A DNA stretch of 64,000 nucleotides from Ephydatia muelleri (GCA_013339895.1 JABACO010000023.1:3392199-3456198); one strand, 5' to 3'; counted from the first letter of the stretch, positions 36,001 to 41,469 are shown. The notes: a model not told the origin generated them from the letters alone. Numbers and translations are program-made.

Positions 36001-39000
36001 CGTGCATACACTTAACGACGCAGAATTAATTACACGTAATGCGGTTACGCAATTGTGTCATCGACCGTATAATAACGTAACACTATAGCGCGCGCTGTTC
36101 GGTAAAAGAGATTTTACGTTCTTGCGTTGCATTTGCGGTAATCCCCGTATAGTTGCTTGTCAAGATCATTACAGTAACGCTAAAGCTATTGAAGTGATGA
36201 AAGATCTTGTAAATGAAAAGCTAAACCCATTTTCAACAATGAAACGACGAATACAAAAATAGGCATAAATCAATCACATTGGATGCTTTATATCGTATCA
36301 GTATAGAAGGCGATGAGTTTGAATTTGAATCAGGTGTAAACAAATGGAGCTCAATTACTAATAGGAAAACCTAACACATCAATTCTTCTTCAGTTCAAGT
36401 TAACTTTTGCATGCTGTCCTCTGGTTCATTATATGATTCTTGTATCACTGAACAAATTGCCTCACATCTATAATGTTGTGCTTATATAATAATAGTTATA
36501 CTGATGTGGTTGCTGATCTTTCTGTATGGCAGCCTCAAGCTACTACCTTTTTTGATGTTCGAGTAGTGGATTCAGATGCGAATTCTTACTTGCATCGTGA
36601 TGTTGGTGCAGTTCTTTCCTCGATTGAGCACACTAAGAAACAAAAATACTCACAAGCTGCTGAAACAATTAATGCATCTTTTACACCATTTGTTGTGACA
36701 GCTGATGGGGCACTCGGTCTTGAGGCAAAGACATTTATACGTAAAAATAGCTGTAATTTGGCACAAGTCCAACAGTGAAGTGCTGGGCTATGTGCGTGCC
36801 AGAATGCCTTCGTGCTACGAATCTCTGCATTCACGGCAGTAGAGTGAAATGGAGGAGAAGGATGGAGATTGAGGATGGAGCTGGGCTTCCATACCTGCCA
36901 GAATGAGTTTCAGCACAGCTTCTTGTGTTTCTTTCGTATTTATTATATTTTTAGTAGCTTCTGTAGTTGTTTGTGTGTGTTTTGTGTGTTATTCACTTGT
37001 TTATAGGTACATTAATTGCAAGCTGATTATTGATTAAAAATGACATGGACTAGCTTCCATTAATATTATATGACAGTCTATAAATTTTTAGTGGTTTTGG
37101 TAGTGGTTAAGCACTAAACTTCTGGGGCTCCGCCCCACACCTGGATGGGGGAGCTCACAGCACACCCCCATACACCCTTGCTGGGCAGGAGGGGAACCCC
37201 CCTCCTGCACCCTCCCCCTTTGCCACTCTACTTCTACCCTAACCCTAACCCTAAAAAATTATTGCCAACCTTGTCAAAACTGCATGCATCAGCTCACAGG
37301 CTATGCAGTCACACATACAATATGTAGGTGTGTTCATATATTACAATGACACTAGGTATTTGTCCAAACGGTTAAGATACCACCAAGATCCGAACTCGAA
37401 ACTGTGGGAAAATGGTCTGTACTGGTACCTGATTGCCATATAAGGCTATGGTTGCTGGAAGGTTTGCCACAGTAGTCACAGGTCCTTGTTGCTAGATCCC
37501 TACTTGAATCCAGTGGAACAAGCATCCCCATCTGGTTGTGTAACCCTACTGACAAGTCTATCACACTGTACAGAACAACAAAGGTGGGCATGATGGAGGA
37601 GGTGGAGGAGTGACAAGTAGGAGCAGTCTCCACACAGAGTGACAGTACAAGCACAACCAGTCTCTCCAGGAAAGAATAGCTACTTACAATGTTTAGAGAA
37701 TACCACTTCAAAACACCTTACAACCAGCCAGACGAAAGCCCTCACTTCACTCCTGTTGAAGTACTCTGACATCTTCCCCACTCCACAGGAGCCCTAGGCC
37801 GCACATCAAAGCTGCATCACAGTATTGACACAGGATCAGCACACCCTCTTCGCTAGCATGTCCAACAAGTGCCCCCAACACAAAGAGAGGTGGTCAAGAG
37901 GCTCTTGATGGGCATGTTACGGGATGAAGTGATTCAGCCATTCAGTAGCCCTTGGGCATCACCGATTGTACTAGCAACAAAGAAAGACGAATCTCCACGT
38001 TTTTGTGTGGACTATTGTAAACTGAAGTGACACAAAAGGATGCATACCACTGCCACGGATTGACGAGACACTACACACTGGTATTCACAAGCTGAAGGTG
38101 GTCAGTTTCAACTGGCACAAACATTGCCCTAAAAACAAACGTCTGCCTGCACGAAAAAGCCCATTAGTACCATCATCTGAACCAGCTCTTGTGGGCTCCT
38201 CACTGAATTACTCGAGGAAGAAGAACCCCAGACCCCACTCCCCCTCCAAACAACCCACGCTACCCATCTCGGGGAGAGACGACCCCCAGACAGGCTTGTA
38301 TATTGATGCTGAACAAGGGGGAAGGGTATTGGAAGGGAGCATGTAACAGGAATCATTGACACCTAAACTGTTAACTAATGACCTTACTGGTTCTAAATGT
38401 TGTACCCTTCCAGAATGTTCTTGCCATGTCCTATACCTTCTTACTTATTCAGTAACATTATAGTGAACCTTGTCAAAACTACATGTATCAGCTCAAAGGC
38501 TATGCTGAAACACACAGGTATGTTCATATTATACAATGACACTAAAGGTTACATGGAGTCTATCTACACACTGTACCTTATCGGTCTGATTGACATTAGC
38601 TCTTGCTTCAATCAGTGTCTTCACTATGTCAAGATGTCCTGTGTCACATGCTGTGTGCAGTGGACTGCAACCAAGCTGCAATATAAATGTCATCATGACC
38701 AGAGGCTGGACCAGTGGAGGTGAGTGTTGAAGCAAACTACATGACAGATGTACAATTCAACATGTACAGCTGCATAAGTTACATACGTGTATTCAACACT
38801 CATGATCACATTGCAAATGCAAGAGGACTTCATTGATATCACCATAAGGTCTATGGGATACCACCTGTTTGGCAAAGGACAATGAGATGGCAATCCACTG
38901 TAGCACTAAACGCTATGATGTTACTTGCATGTACAGCAAAAGGATGGAGTAGGGAAGGGAGTATAATCAATGCCCTCACTCGCCACATACACTGAACATA

Positions 39001-39280
39001 TAAACTGTACTTTAATTATGGGGGCTCCATGATCTCATGCGAACTAAATTACATGTGCTGGGTCAGACTCGGCTCAGCCCTGATCAGACCGACGCGGGGC
39101 CGATTCTCTGGGCTGCATCTTTTCCACTACATCACTGTCACGACGATGCTCTATTGCGGTTGAGTCATGCTCAAAAGACACACCTACCTTATCCGTTACA
39201 TTTACGCCCACATGACCCTCTGTCAGCAGTCTCCTCACGGCGGCTATGTCTCCATTCCTGGCTGCCGTGATCAGTTCCAT
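5446..39280 (-). CDS. Kinase gene A: ankyrin-repeat, coiled-coil TKL-like protein kinase (whole gene)
   Basis: Nine exons, all joined in phase 0: 39188-39280, 38577-38675, 27933-28031, 27126-27224, 16174-16272, 15367-15465, 9394-9492, 6839-6919 and 5446-6621. The predicted protein is 647 residues: about seven and a half ankyrin repeats, an Ala/Glu-rich coiled coil and a C-terminal kinase domain. Every exon has AG and GT boundaries. The ATG at 39278-39280 has a favourable context (acaATGG). Ankyrin-TKL kinases are probably cytosolic signalling proteins that bind a partner through the ankyrin array; the substrate is unknown. The gene is about 34 kb long because several introns are filled with retroelements and DNA transposons. 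Further exons could be missed, so the model is provisional. Confidence 0.72.
6839..6919 (-). CDS. Gene A exon 8: last ankyrin repeat (81 bp)
   Basis: 27 codons between an acceptor ending in aatcctcag and a GTGAGG donor, phase 0 at both sides. It encodes NEKTPMDIAVEKGHKDIIEVL followed by KNSQSK, an ankyrin helix pair with the TPMDIA (TPLHxA) core. It lacks the usual trailing GANVNQ loop, as expected for a capping repeat before the coiled coil. The equivalent exon of gene B is at 56877-56957. Confidence 0.8.
7117..8290 (-). mobile_element. Ty3/gypsy family C remnant: integrase and pol tail
   Basis: Minus-strand frames at 7821-8090 and 7538-7942 read as a decayed integrase. Visible are a CPLCQAN zinc-site end near 8110, an HIDFTDPF first-Asp region with HSKWLEV, EQLVSDN for the second Asp, and a degraded NSLAERCVQTFTEAIKK region for the Glu. 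A short post-integrase tail runs to about 7117. Several frameshifts and stops break it. It lies in the gene A intron before exon 8, in the same orientation as the host gene. Related copies are at 9640-10520, 57260-58310 and 61473-62200. Confidence 0.7.
8291..9393. other. Intronic repeat blocks of gene A, no gene seen
   Basis: Non-coding. The stretch 8300-8690 recurs after each gypsy-C remnant (near 10520, 58310 and 62200). The stretch about 8960-9393 is the intron block that recurs upstream of other ankyrin exons, with a conserved CA-rich motif ending in the donor-side ctacctacacactgtac. I see no ORF of interest. Confidence 0.6.
9394..9492 (-). CDS. Gene A exon 7: ankyrin repeat (99 bp)
   Basis: 33 codons between an acceptor ending in gtattgcag and a GTACAG donor, phase 0. 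It encodes one whole ankyrin repeat beginning YGWSPLHKASDKGHLDIV and ending GANVNQATK. One repeat per exon with identical phase on both sides explains how such exons can be multiplied without breaking the frame. Confidence 0.82.
9640..10520 (-). mobile_element. Ty3/gypsy family C remnant: integrase core
   Basis: A second decayed copy of the family C integrase. A minus-strand frame at 9964-10335 contains APCTLGVPNKPLSCLHIDF and KHFIILVDVHSKWLEV, then degrades through indels. The frame at 9640-9861 is the post-integrase tail. It stands directly beside the ankyrin exon block at 9394-9492. Confidence 0.7.
10521..11074. other. Intronic repeat, no gene seen
   Basis: The same non-coding sequence as 8290-8690, 58310-58800 and 62200-62620, linking a gypsy-C remnant to a gypsy-B remnant. 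The short open frames here show no domain. Confidence 0.55.
11075..15252 (+). mobile_element. Ty3/gypsy family B remnant (RT, RNase H, integrase, 3' LTR)
   Basis: Antisense to gene A and in canonical gypsy order. RT motifs are seen near 12836-13240 (SPWASPIVLATKKDGSPRF, FSTLDLASGYWQVE, YLDDIIVMGKTF). The RT/RNase H connection follows near 13365-13560 (VQQFLGLANYYRRFI). The integrase zinc site lies near 13900-14040 and its core at 14076-14396 (VAVDIVGSLP, LHSDQGSQFEG). The RT to RNase H segment is present twice in tandem, about 11285-12557 and 12558-13830. Many frameshifts and stops are present. It ends with a purine-rich tract and an LTR at 15117-15252. Confidence 0.8.
15117..15252 (+). repeat. 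Gypsy-B 3' LTR
   Basis: Begins TGTAATGTGACTC after the purine tract ggaagggag and ends near gaaccttgtca. It matches the LTR followed by a primer-binding site at 60027-60173, and those at 26911-27015 and 38342-38475. Beyond it the host intron resumes with aaaccgcatgtatcag. Confidence 0.7.
15367..15465 (-). CDS. Gene A exon 6: ankyrin repeat (99 bp)
   Basis: 33 codons, phase 0, acceptor ending in tgcag and GTACAG donor. It encodes a repeat beginning DGWSPLYVASDIGHLDIV and ending GANVNQATE. The surrounding intron matches that of the other ankyrin exons, so exon and flanks were duplicated together. Confidence 0.82.
15466..16173. other. Intron 5 of gene A (repeat block)
   Basis: Non-coding intron between two ankyrin exons. 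It matches 27225-27932 and parts of 59060-59600, including a stretch with gtgcatcatgagtacaatg and a TG-rich stretch before the next exon. No gene is seen. Confidence 0.6.
16174..16272 (-). CDS. Gene A exon 5: ankyrin repeat (99 bp)
   Basis: 33 codons, phase 0, with AG acceptor and GTACAG donor. It encodes a repeat beginning DGCSPLHAASFKGHFDIV and ending GANINQATK. No stop codon is present and the ankyrin consensus is kept. Confidence 0.78.
16570..17537 (+). mobile_element. Gypsy-B remnant, integrase half (continues at 26523)
   Basis: An integrase zinc-site region near 16640-16840 (GGHLGDEKTLQKLKERFYWP) leads into the core at 16863-17300 with VAVDIVGSLPTTASGSKYV, LHSAQGNQFEG (Asp replaced by Ala in the second catalytic motif) and SDGLEERCNRTLLS. 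It breaks at 17537, exactly where a hAT element begins. The matching downstream sequence resumes at 26523. Confidence 0.75.
17560..17881. repeat. Minisatellite with long poly-G tracts
   Basis: Three diverged units share acttcttacgtgcgctata and gtaacgatggggg; each ends in an uninterrupted G run of roughly 20-40 bases. Tract lengths differ between units. A similar G run follows the inner hAT end at about 18052-18085. Run lengths may be unreliable in the assembly. Confidence 0.8.
18172..18349 (+). repeat. 5' LTR of the Gmr1-like element (short form)
   Basis: 178 bp, TG to CA. It matches the 3' LTR except for one clear substitution and the absence of about 94 bp after gacagatat. If promoter or termination signals lie in the missing part, this copy cannot drive transcription normally. 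Confidence 0.9.
18352..18365 (+). promoter_or_regulatory. Primer-binding site, tRNA-Leu type
   Basis: TGGTGGCAGCGGTG starts two bases after the LTR. It is complementary to the CCA-tailed 3' end of animal tRNA-Leu (acceptor ending CACCGCTGCCA). The match stops after 14 bases. Confidence 0.7.
18416..19844 (+). pseudogene. gag and protease region of the Gmr1-like element, SCAN-like gag
   Basis: The first frame starts at ATG 18416 and runs to 19279; a second frame covers 19167-19844. The N-terminus is a charged coiled coil with three 18-residue repeats (54-bp units, about 18587-18748). A capsid region follows (QLSGKAQQAYAAM, VKAAILKRYDINEETYRLRF; then LLNTLP and VRERKP in the second frame), a pattern shared with SCAN domains. 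Next are a CCHC knuckle (CYSCHKFGHIASKC) and an aspartic protease motif, LDTGAAKTM, near 19681. The frame changes within 19150-19200 and again at a G6 run at 19823-19828. I cannot tell whether the first change is programmed, mutational or an assembly error. Confidence 0.82.
19828..21093 (+). pseudogene. Integrase of the Gmr1-like element
   Basis: The protease C-terminal part (SVLLGRDVPDL) and an acidic linker precede the integrase. The zinc site has H-H-C-C (LSGHLGKKKTLQ, CRSCAACQ). The core has MDIVGPLPRSRSGNKF, LTDQGSNF and DGLVERFN; the second Asp and the Glu are 35 residues apart (DD35E). All catalytic residues are present. The frame is lost near 21014 and the integrase tail continues in the next frame (FAYREVPQASTGFSPFELVY). 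Confidence 0.88.
21012..22193 (+). pseudogene. Reverse transcriptase of the Gmr1-like element
   Basis: After the integrase tail and a chromatin-facing linker, RT motifs appear in order: WASPMVVVAKKDRALRICVD, TTVDLTKGYWQVP, FTVMPFGLQGAPSTFQ and YIDDVAVY. YIDD supplies the catalytic Asp pair. The frame ends at a TGA at 22191-22193 created by a perfect 8-bp tandem duplication, agctcttg, at 22185-22200. RNase H follows in another frame. Confidence 0.9.
22190..23101 (+). pseudogene. RT thumb and RNase H of the Gmr1-like element
   Basis: Opens with the RT connection (KKGVRQFLGLAGYYRRFI), then RNase H with LQTDASDYGIGAVLSQ, STIEKECLAI, VQTDHRALEWL and NANADALSR, so the four acidic residues are present. 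The stop codon (23099-23101) lies inside the 3' LTR. No coding sequence follows RNase H, which confirms that integrase is not in its usual place. Confidence 0.9.
23002..23018 (+). promoter_or_regulatory. Polypurine tract of the Gmr1-like element
   Basis: AGAGAAGGAGGGAGAAG, all purine, directly abuts the 3' LTR start. This is the expected plus-strand primer; it also encodes part of the RNase H tail. Confidence 0.8.
23019..23290 (+). repeat. 3' LTR of the Gmr1-like element (full form)
   Basis: 272 bp from TGTCAGGGCC to CCTTAACA, followed by the target repeat tagcg. It contains the 94 bp missing from the 5' copy. Confidence 0.9.
23296..23410 (+). pseudogene. hAT transposase C-terminal remnant in the inner hAT
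   Basis: A short frame reads VVEIFIQKRPRRLFASLYD. It parallels the end of the transposase at 26291 (VDRFVKQNPRRLFRSL). Upstream sequence was displaced by the LTR element insertion at tagcg. Too short to act. Confidence 0.55.
23730..26291 (+). pseudogene. hAT-family transposase with TTF zinc finger, frameshifted
   Basis: Frames at 23694-24203, 24262-25470, 25478-25804 and 25728-26291 together resemble ZMYM1-like hAT transposases. They show an N-terminal acidic region (candidate start ATG 23730), a TTF-type finger near 24190-24290 (GAYCKYCVLF), a DUF4371-like RNase H core (YFAVIADEVKDSSNN, LPCNAHILNLS) and the HAT dimerisation region (SSEAERTFSVLRRIKTTLRN). Three frame changes, near 24170-24200, 25460 and 25790, separate the pieces. 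The domain sequence is otherwise well preserved, so decay is recent or some indels are assembly errors. No introns are evident. Confidence 0.8.
26523..27015 (+). mobile_element. Gypsy-B remnant, 3' part with LTR (continues from 17537)
   Basis: Begins ggtttagcagttcaac, the continuation of the gypsy-B sequence broken at 17537; the uninterrupted form is seen around 14728-14760. It carries the post-integrase tail, a purine tract and an LTR at 26911-27015, after which the gene A intron resumes. Confidence 0.75.
27126..27224 (-). CDS. Gene A exon 4: ankyrin repeat (99 bp)
   Basis: 33 codons, phase 0, AG acceptor and GTACAG donor. It encodes a repeat beginning RGWSPLYTASDTGHLDIV and ending GANVNQATE. 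It lies directly downstream of a gypsy-B LTR (plus-strand sense), the same arrangement as exons 2 and 6. Confidence 0.82.
27225..27932. other. Intron 3 of gene A (repeat block)
   Basis: Non-coding and closely similar to 15466-16173. Together with the flanking ankyrin exons it forms a two-exon module that appears to have been duplicated as a unit. Confidence 0.6.
27933..28031 (-). CDS. Gene A exon 3: ankyrin repeat (99 bp)
   Basis: 33 codons, phase 0, acceptor ending in gtattgcag and GTACAG donor. It encodes a repeat beginning CGWCPLHAASDKGYLDIV and ending GANINQVTK. Consensus residues are kept despite several substitutions. Confidence 0.78.
28492..29616 (-). CDS. Tyrosine recombinase with RNase H tail
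   Basis: 374 codons, uninterrupted. The start contains the end of RNase H (HLPGRLNRIADALSRN). An N-terminal SAM-like domain follows, then the recombinase fold: first Arg in FLRVSEFTLRD, a KRSKTDQ beta-hairpin Lys, HSLRIGAATAA for the H-x-x-R box, and AYLTYTRHP with the nucleophilic Tyr. All hallmark residues are visible, so this domain could be intact. In the family it integrates a circular DNA intermediate without target duplication. Confidence 0.88.
   Translation of the reverse strand: MQLLRTLFLVAAQHNFTIRMSHLPGRLNRIADALSRNNLPMFYSCSSGCPSTNADTRSPHQDLNHHLQLLLNRALAPSTATIYTTGVGRYQAFCHTFKLTAVPGTKETITLFAAHLSRSLNSRTIQVYVAAVSFLHHSLGYRSPASKNPMLRLAIRGVQCLQGPIHLRPTRLPLTPNMLGHMLQRLKKGPQGKHDHLMLRAALTLGFFDFLRVSEFTLRDQRFDPRLHPTMRDINWSSEGMQFFIKRSKTDQMGKGTTICIGRTESRHTCAVAAMEAYRRHCHCVTHSSPLFHFKNGRPLTAKSFRVTLLSLVEQCGYDPRKYNTHSLRIGAATAAARAGLPSDKLDRWRSNAYLTYTRHPLTSPSDTRAMARH
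29590..31119 (-). pseudogene. Reverse transcriptase and RNase H of the YR element
   Basis: The RT N-terminal part lies in the frame at 30605-31276 (IIGPFTEPPWHNLRTSGIG, VPKKNGKWRAILHLS). It shifts near 30660 into the frame at 29917-31119 (KVDLKAAFRLIPVRAADW, CLPFGLRSAPALFN, HYLDDFLLVGPP). YLDD gives the catalytic Asp pair. RNase H begins in the frame at 29713-29904 (LFTDASGSLGFGAYF, WQELFAIVAA) and returns to the recombinase frame near 29600-29700. At least three frame changes are present. Sequence style is that of DIRS-group RTs. Confidence 0.82.
31008..31628 (-). CDS. Gag-like protein of the YR element with CCCH-type finger
   Basis: An open frame of 206 codons. Its first two thirds have a helical region common in YR-element first ORFs (LSSWMEAWNIFAATRI, ALELVKYQNIICQLF). 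The C-terminal part has a cysteine cluster, CRRYNLGKCNKGAADCFFAH, that fits a C-x7-C-x6-C-x3-H finger, then CWVTGCGGDHPSKACP. A nucleic-acid binding role is inferred. The Met at 31628 is probably internal, since homologous sequence continues upstream in another frame. Confidence 0.65.
   Translation of the reverse strand: MHVLFDKLLPPLDDGQMGQAAKKGCTKRQVSDLSSWMEAWNIFAATRIQVAPQTALELVKYQNIICQLFTAYSAAAALKYDKLFRQAVARDKLHTLRWDILKEDILVWCVTNTNHPFRARQLQPAPSRATSAAAGHTSTSSGTPPGSFHHPERATHIAGQEICRRYNLGKCNKGAADCFFAHKCWVTGCGGDHPSKACPRSTPVAP
31612..32233 (-). pseudogene. SAP-like and Ser/Arg-rich N-terminal region of the YR element
   Basis: The ATG at 32231-32233 opens a short frame (KKTLQKLTCEVVRLI) that stops after about 30 codons. 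The frame at 31612-32130 continues with DLLVERLFQHL. Together these resemble a SAP DNA-binding motif interrupted by a frameshift. A long Ser/Arg/Asp-rich low-complexity stretch follows (31700-31900). SAP-like N-termini occur in some YR retroelements; the call rests on pattern only. Confidence 0.5.
32246..32322. repeat. 30-bp direct repeat in the YR element leader
   Basis: Two perfect 30-bp copies at 32246-32275 and 32293-32322 (each beginning gagcaacaagccacag), just upstream of the first ORF of the minus-strand element. They could be part of the internal repeats used by YR retroelements during circle formation, or a simple local duplication. Confidence 0.75.
32628..33071. other. Intron block of gene A between two insertions
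   Basis: The resumed intron repeat, matching 27350-27790. It ends at gtttgtgggcttgca near 33056, where another insertion begins. The expected continuation of this intron block reappears only near 37270. No gene. Confidence 0.6.
33072..35958. mobile_element. Large TIR element, apparently non-coding
   Basis: Perfect 16-bp inverted ends, cacggctgtttgcggc, at 33072-33087 and 35943-35958. A second inverted pair, actaagcgcggccggctg, lies about 370 bp inside each end (near 33443-33460 and 35581-35598) with one mismatch. A 4-bp aggc flanks both ends and may be a target duplication. No transposase is recognised in 2.9 kb. A 66-codon frame at 33895-34095 (minus) has no motif. It may be a non-autonomous DNA transposon of unknown superfamily. 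Confidence 0.55.
36258..36374 (+). pseudogene. Possible hAT transposase C-terminal remnant
   Basis: A 38-codon frame contains LDALYRISIEGDEFEFE and VNKWSS before a TAA. The RISIEG...W pattern resembles the last residues of ZNF862-like hAT transposases. No upstream domain is visible, so this is a weak, pattern-based call. Confidence 0.35.
36473..36905 (+). pseudogene. LINE-like ORF C-terminal remnant
   Basis: The frame at 36473-36778 reads ATTFFDVRVVDSDANSYL, then KKQKYSQAAETI and FTPFVVTADGALGLEA. It continues through a frame change to about 36905. The FDVRV...FTPxVxxxxGxxGxEA pattern is that of C-terminal regions of many invertebrate non-LTR retroelement proteins. A related tail is at 49391-49588. 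The RT itself is absent. Confidence 0.55.
36906..37441. other. Retroelement 3' sequence, telomere-like repeat and intron remnant
   Basis: C-rich sequence (37130-37230) ends with three CCCTAA units at 37237-37254 and an A run. The end of a gypsy-B LTR (aaccttgtcaaaactg) and the gene A intron block follow from about 37265. Here the ankyrin exon that normally follows this block is missing; gypsy-B sequence follows from 37442 instead. Confidence 0.5.
37237..37254. repeat. Three CCCTAA (telomere-type) units
   Basis: CCCTAA three times, then a run of A. TTAGGG is the common animal telomere unit. Here it directly follows retroelement-like sequence and may be an element tail rather than a chromosomal relic. 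Confidence 0.7.
37442..38475 (+). mobile_element. Gypsy-B remnant with large internal deletion and 3' LTR
   Basis: Carries the pre-RT region (37442-37800) and an RT start (SSPWASPIVLATKKD near 37945-37990). It then jumps near 38070 to the post-integrase tail, so most of RT, RNase H and integrase are deleted. The LTR is at 38342-38475. It lies beside exon 2 of gene A. Confidence 0.7.
38577..38675 (-). CDS. Gene A exon 2: ankyrin repeat (99 bp)
   Basis: 33 codons, phase 0, acceptor ending in ttgcag and GTACAG donor. It encodes a repeat beginning LGCSPLHTACDTGHLDIV and ending RANVNQTDK. The TDK end matches the first exon's VTDK, placing it as the first full repeat. Confidence 0.8.
39188..39280 (-). 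CDS. Gene A exon 1: start of the ankyrin array
   Basis: 31 codons from ATG 39278-39280 (acaATGG) to a GTAGGT donor, phase 0. It encodes MELITAARNGDIAAVRRLL and ends VGVNVTDK, a typical N-terminal ankyrin cap (LxxAARNGDxxxVRxLL). The upstream in-frame Met at 39467-39469 gives no ankyrin sequence, so the inner ATG is preferred. Confidence 0.82.
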
Positions 39281-40103
39281 TGTTGCCTGTGCGCAACAAA
39301 AATTTCCCTCAGAAATCGACCTCACTAACACGCCTTGTACACAGCCAGAAATATTTTCTTGTACCAGCCTGGTACGAATATTTAGACACGTTGGTACCAT
39401 ATTTTGGTTATGCACGACTTGAAAACGAAAGCGGGAGCATATCGAATTATGGCAGTGTTCACCTACCATAAGTGCCTGTTAAAAACGCCCGTATCAGCCC
39501 CGATAGAGCGACTTCCTGTCTCGGACTATGTTTACTGGAGGGCATCAGCCCTGGTATCAGTCGCGCACAGGCATGGTACCAAACATGCTGTCTCGCTATT
39601 AATCCGTACACACCCACGTGCATGCAGCAGTAATTTACTGTAATGGCGCTATTATTTCCACTATCAGTGGCACACACTCATCCAATGACACGCACATGCA
39701 CACAAAACAATATGAGACACTGTATACATTTAACAGTACAACATGTTGTTCCAATCATGCTTGATAGTCAAAACGGTTTCACTATATATATAGTTCTCTG
39801 GCGTTCAATCCTCCTTGTGCTCTCCCCTTGTTCAAACTTGCAATCATTCATATACAGCTTGCTGAACACAACTACAGACCACAGCAAAAAGTGTTCTTGT
39901 AAGGGCTATTAGAGCTAGGGCAGTTGTACGAATATAGAATCGGTTGACCACTGGATGCACACAACCTTAAACTAAACAGAACCTTCTGCCTGAACTGAGT
40001 TGGCATGCCACCGAGGCTAAGAAGATGGCATACTTAGCCTGCATGCAATTATAACAAATTATTATTATTTGTCCACTTCTGCTGCATGTTTTGTGCATCA
40101 TAC
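39281..40103. other. 5' flank of gene A
   Basis: Presumed promoter and 5' UTR side of gene A (minus strand). No clear TATA element or CpG island is picked out. The open frames at 39404-39677 have no recognisable domain. Confidence 0.4.
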
Positions 40104-40319
40104 CTGACAAGACGCTGGTTCAATAAAATCTCCCGACCTGACAAGCTCATCATCTTGTGATATGACCGCTTTATGTGGAGACACACCATCATCTTCAGTG
40201 CAGTGTACAAGCTGTACAACAGTGAAGGCATCATTATATTGGAGCTGAGGTCTTCGATGTGGTAGACCAACGACACCTAGCTCAAGTGTCTTCAGCGCTA
40301 CTGATGACCTTCCAAAACA
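40104..40319 (-). CDS. Candidate orphan exon (72 codons)
   Basis: A 216-bp open stretch lies between an acceptor ending in attgttag and a GTATGA donor, phase 0 on both sides. It reads with good amino-acid composition: CFGRSSVALKTLELGVVGL at the start and SGDFIEPASCQ at the end. I do not recognise the family and see no partner exons. It may be an exon of an unrelated gene, an extra 5' exon, or a chance open frame. Confidence 0.35.
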
Positions 40320-40690
40320 CTAACAATAGACACATATTGCATACACATTAGACAATGATTTACAACGCACCCCGCTGATAAATTCTCCGTTCGCTATTTA
40401 AGTCTGTCAAAGTTATGTTATTAAAGTATGTTATTAAAGTAGTGCTTTGTGTATTTTATTAAAGTAGTGCGGCTTAACCACTGGAGGGCCTTGCGAACAT
40501 TTCCAACATCTACAATAAACAGAACAGTGGTACACGCACCACAGGCGTAACCACATATTACGTCAGCACCACCACACCAGTATACGTCATTTCACTGCAG
40601 GTGCCACGCACCACCACACGCGTCGCACGGCGATCACCCATTGTCATGACCGGTTTATCCGGATTACAACAAGATAATCCGGCATCACAG
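40320..40690. other. Intergenic, nothing recognised
   Basis: Contains a short local repeat (ttattaaagta, several times near 40430-40465) and a CAC-rich stretch. No gene is seen. Confidence 0.45.
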
Positions 40691-41460
40691 ATATATGGGA
40701 CAGTTTCCGCGAAAATGTCCTATGTTTTATAACATTATAACTATAAAAATGCTCTGCGCGTGAATCGTTGAACGGTTATAATGCTGTCGACTTCCTATTT
40801 TCACCACATGATGCCACACCATCTCTCTACGGATGAATCGAATATTGGGGAAAATACAAGAGGTCTTACCTCCAGGGGTTCGAAACACGAGTATTTCTCT
40901 GCAGGAGTGTCGGCATTGCCTCAAATTCGGTTTCCAGTTAGAGAAGCTCTTGAGGTACTTAAGTATCCTTTTCGTTAATTTTTACTTCAACAGGTGATAA
41001 GATATTTGCTTTCTAAGTTAAAGCACATTTCCGCGGGTGGGTCTAACATATACACTGTACAATATTAGACCCAACCCGCGAAACTAGCGGGAAATGTGCT
41101 TTAACTTAGAAAGCTAGCAAATATCTTATCACCTGTTGAAGTAAAAATTAACGAAAAGGATACTTAAGTACCTCAAGAGCTTCTCTAACTGGAAACCGAA
41201 TTTGAGGCAATGCCGACACTCCTGCAGGGAAATACTCGTGTTTCGAACCCCTGGAGGTAAGACCTCTTGTATTTTCCCGAGGGAGTGAAGCTGAGAGACA
41301 ATATTCGTTTTACCCATAGAGAGATGGTGTGGCATCATGTGGTCATTGTGGTGAAAATAGGAAGTCGACAGCATTAACCGTTCGGACGCTACGACGATTC
41401 ACGCGCAGAGCATTTTTATAACTATAATGTTATAAAACATAGGACAAACTGTCCCATATA
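40691..41460. repeat. Large palindrome (fold-back element)
   Basis: Left arm about 40691-41046 and right arm about 41065-41460 are near-perfect inverted copies around an 18-bp spacer at 41047-41064. The outer ends read atatgggacagttt on both sides. The right arm has a few short insertions near 41278-41310. No coding capacity. It could be a fold-back transposon or the result of an inverted duplication. Confidence 0.85.
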
Positions 41461-41469
41461 ATATATATA

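Noticed and set aside
9394-38675. Regularly recurring 99-bp units considered as a CRISPR-like array
   Set aside because: The units are ankyrin exons with splice sites, separated by kilobases of intron; this is a eukaryotic gene.
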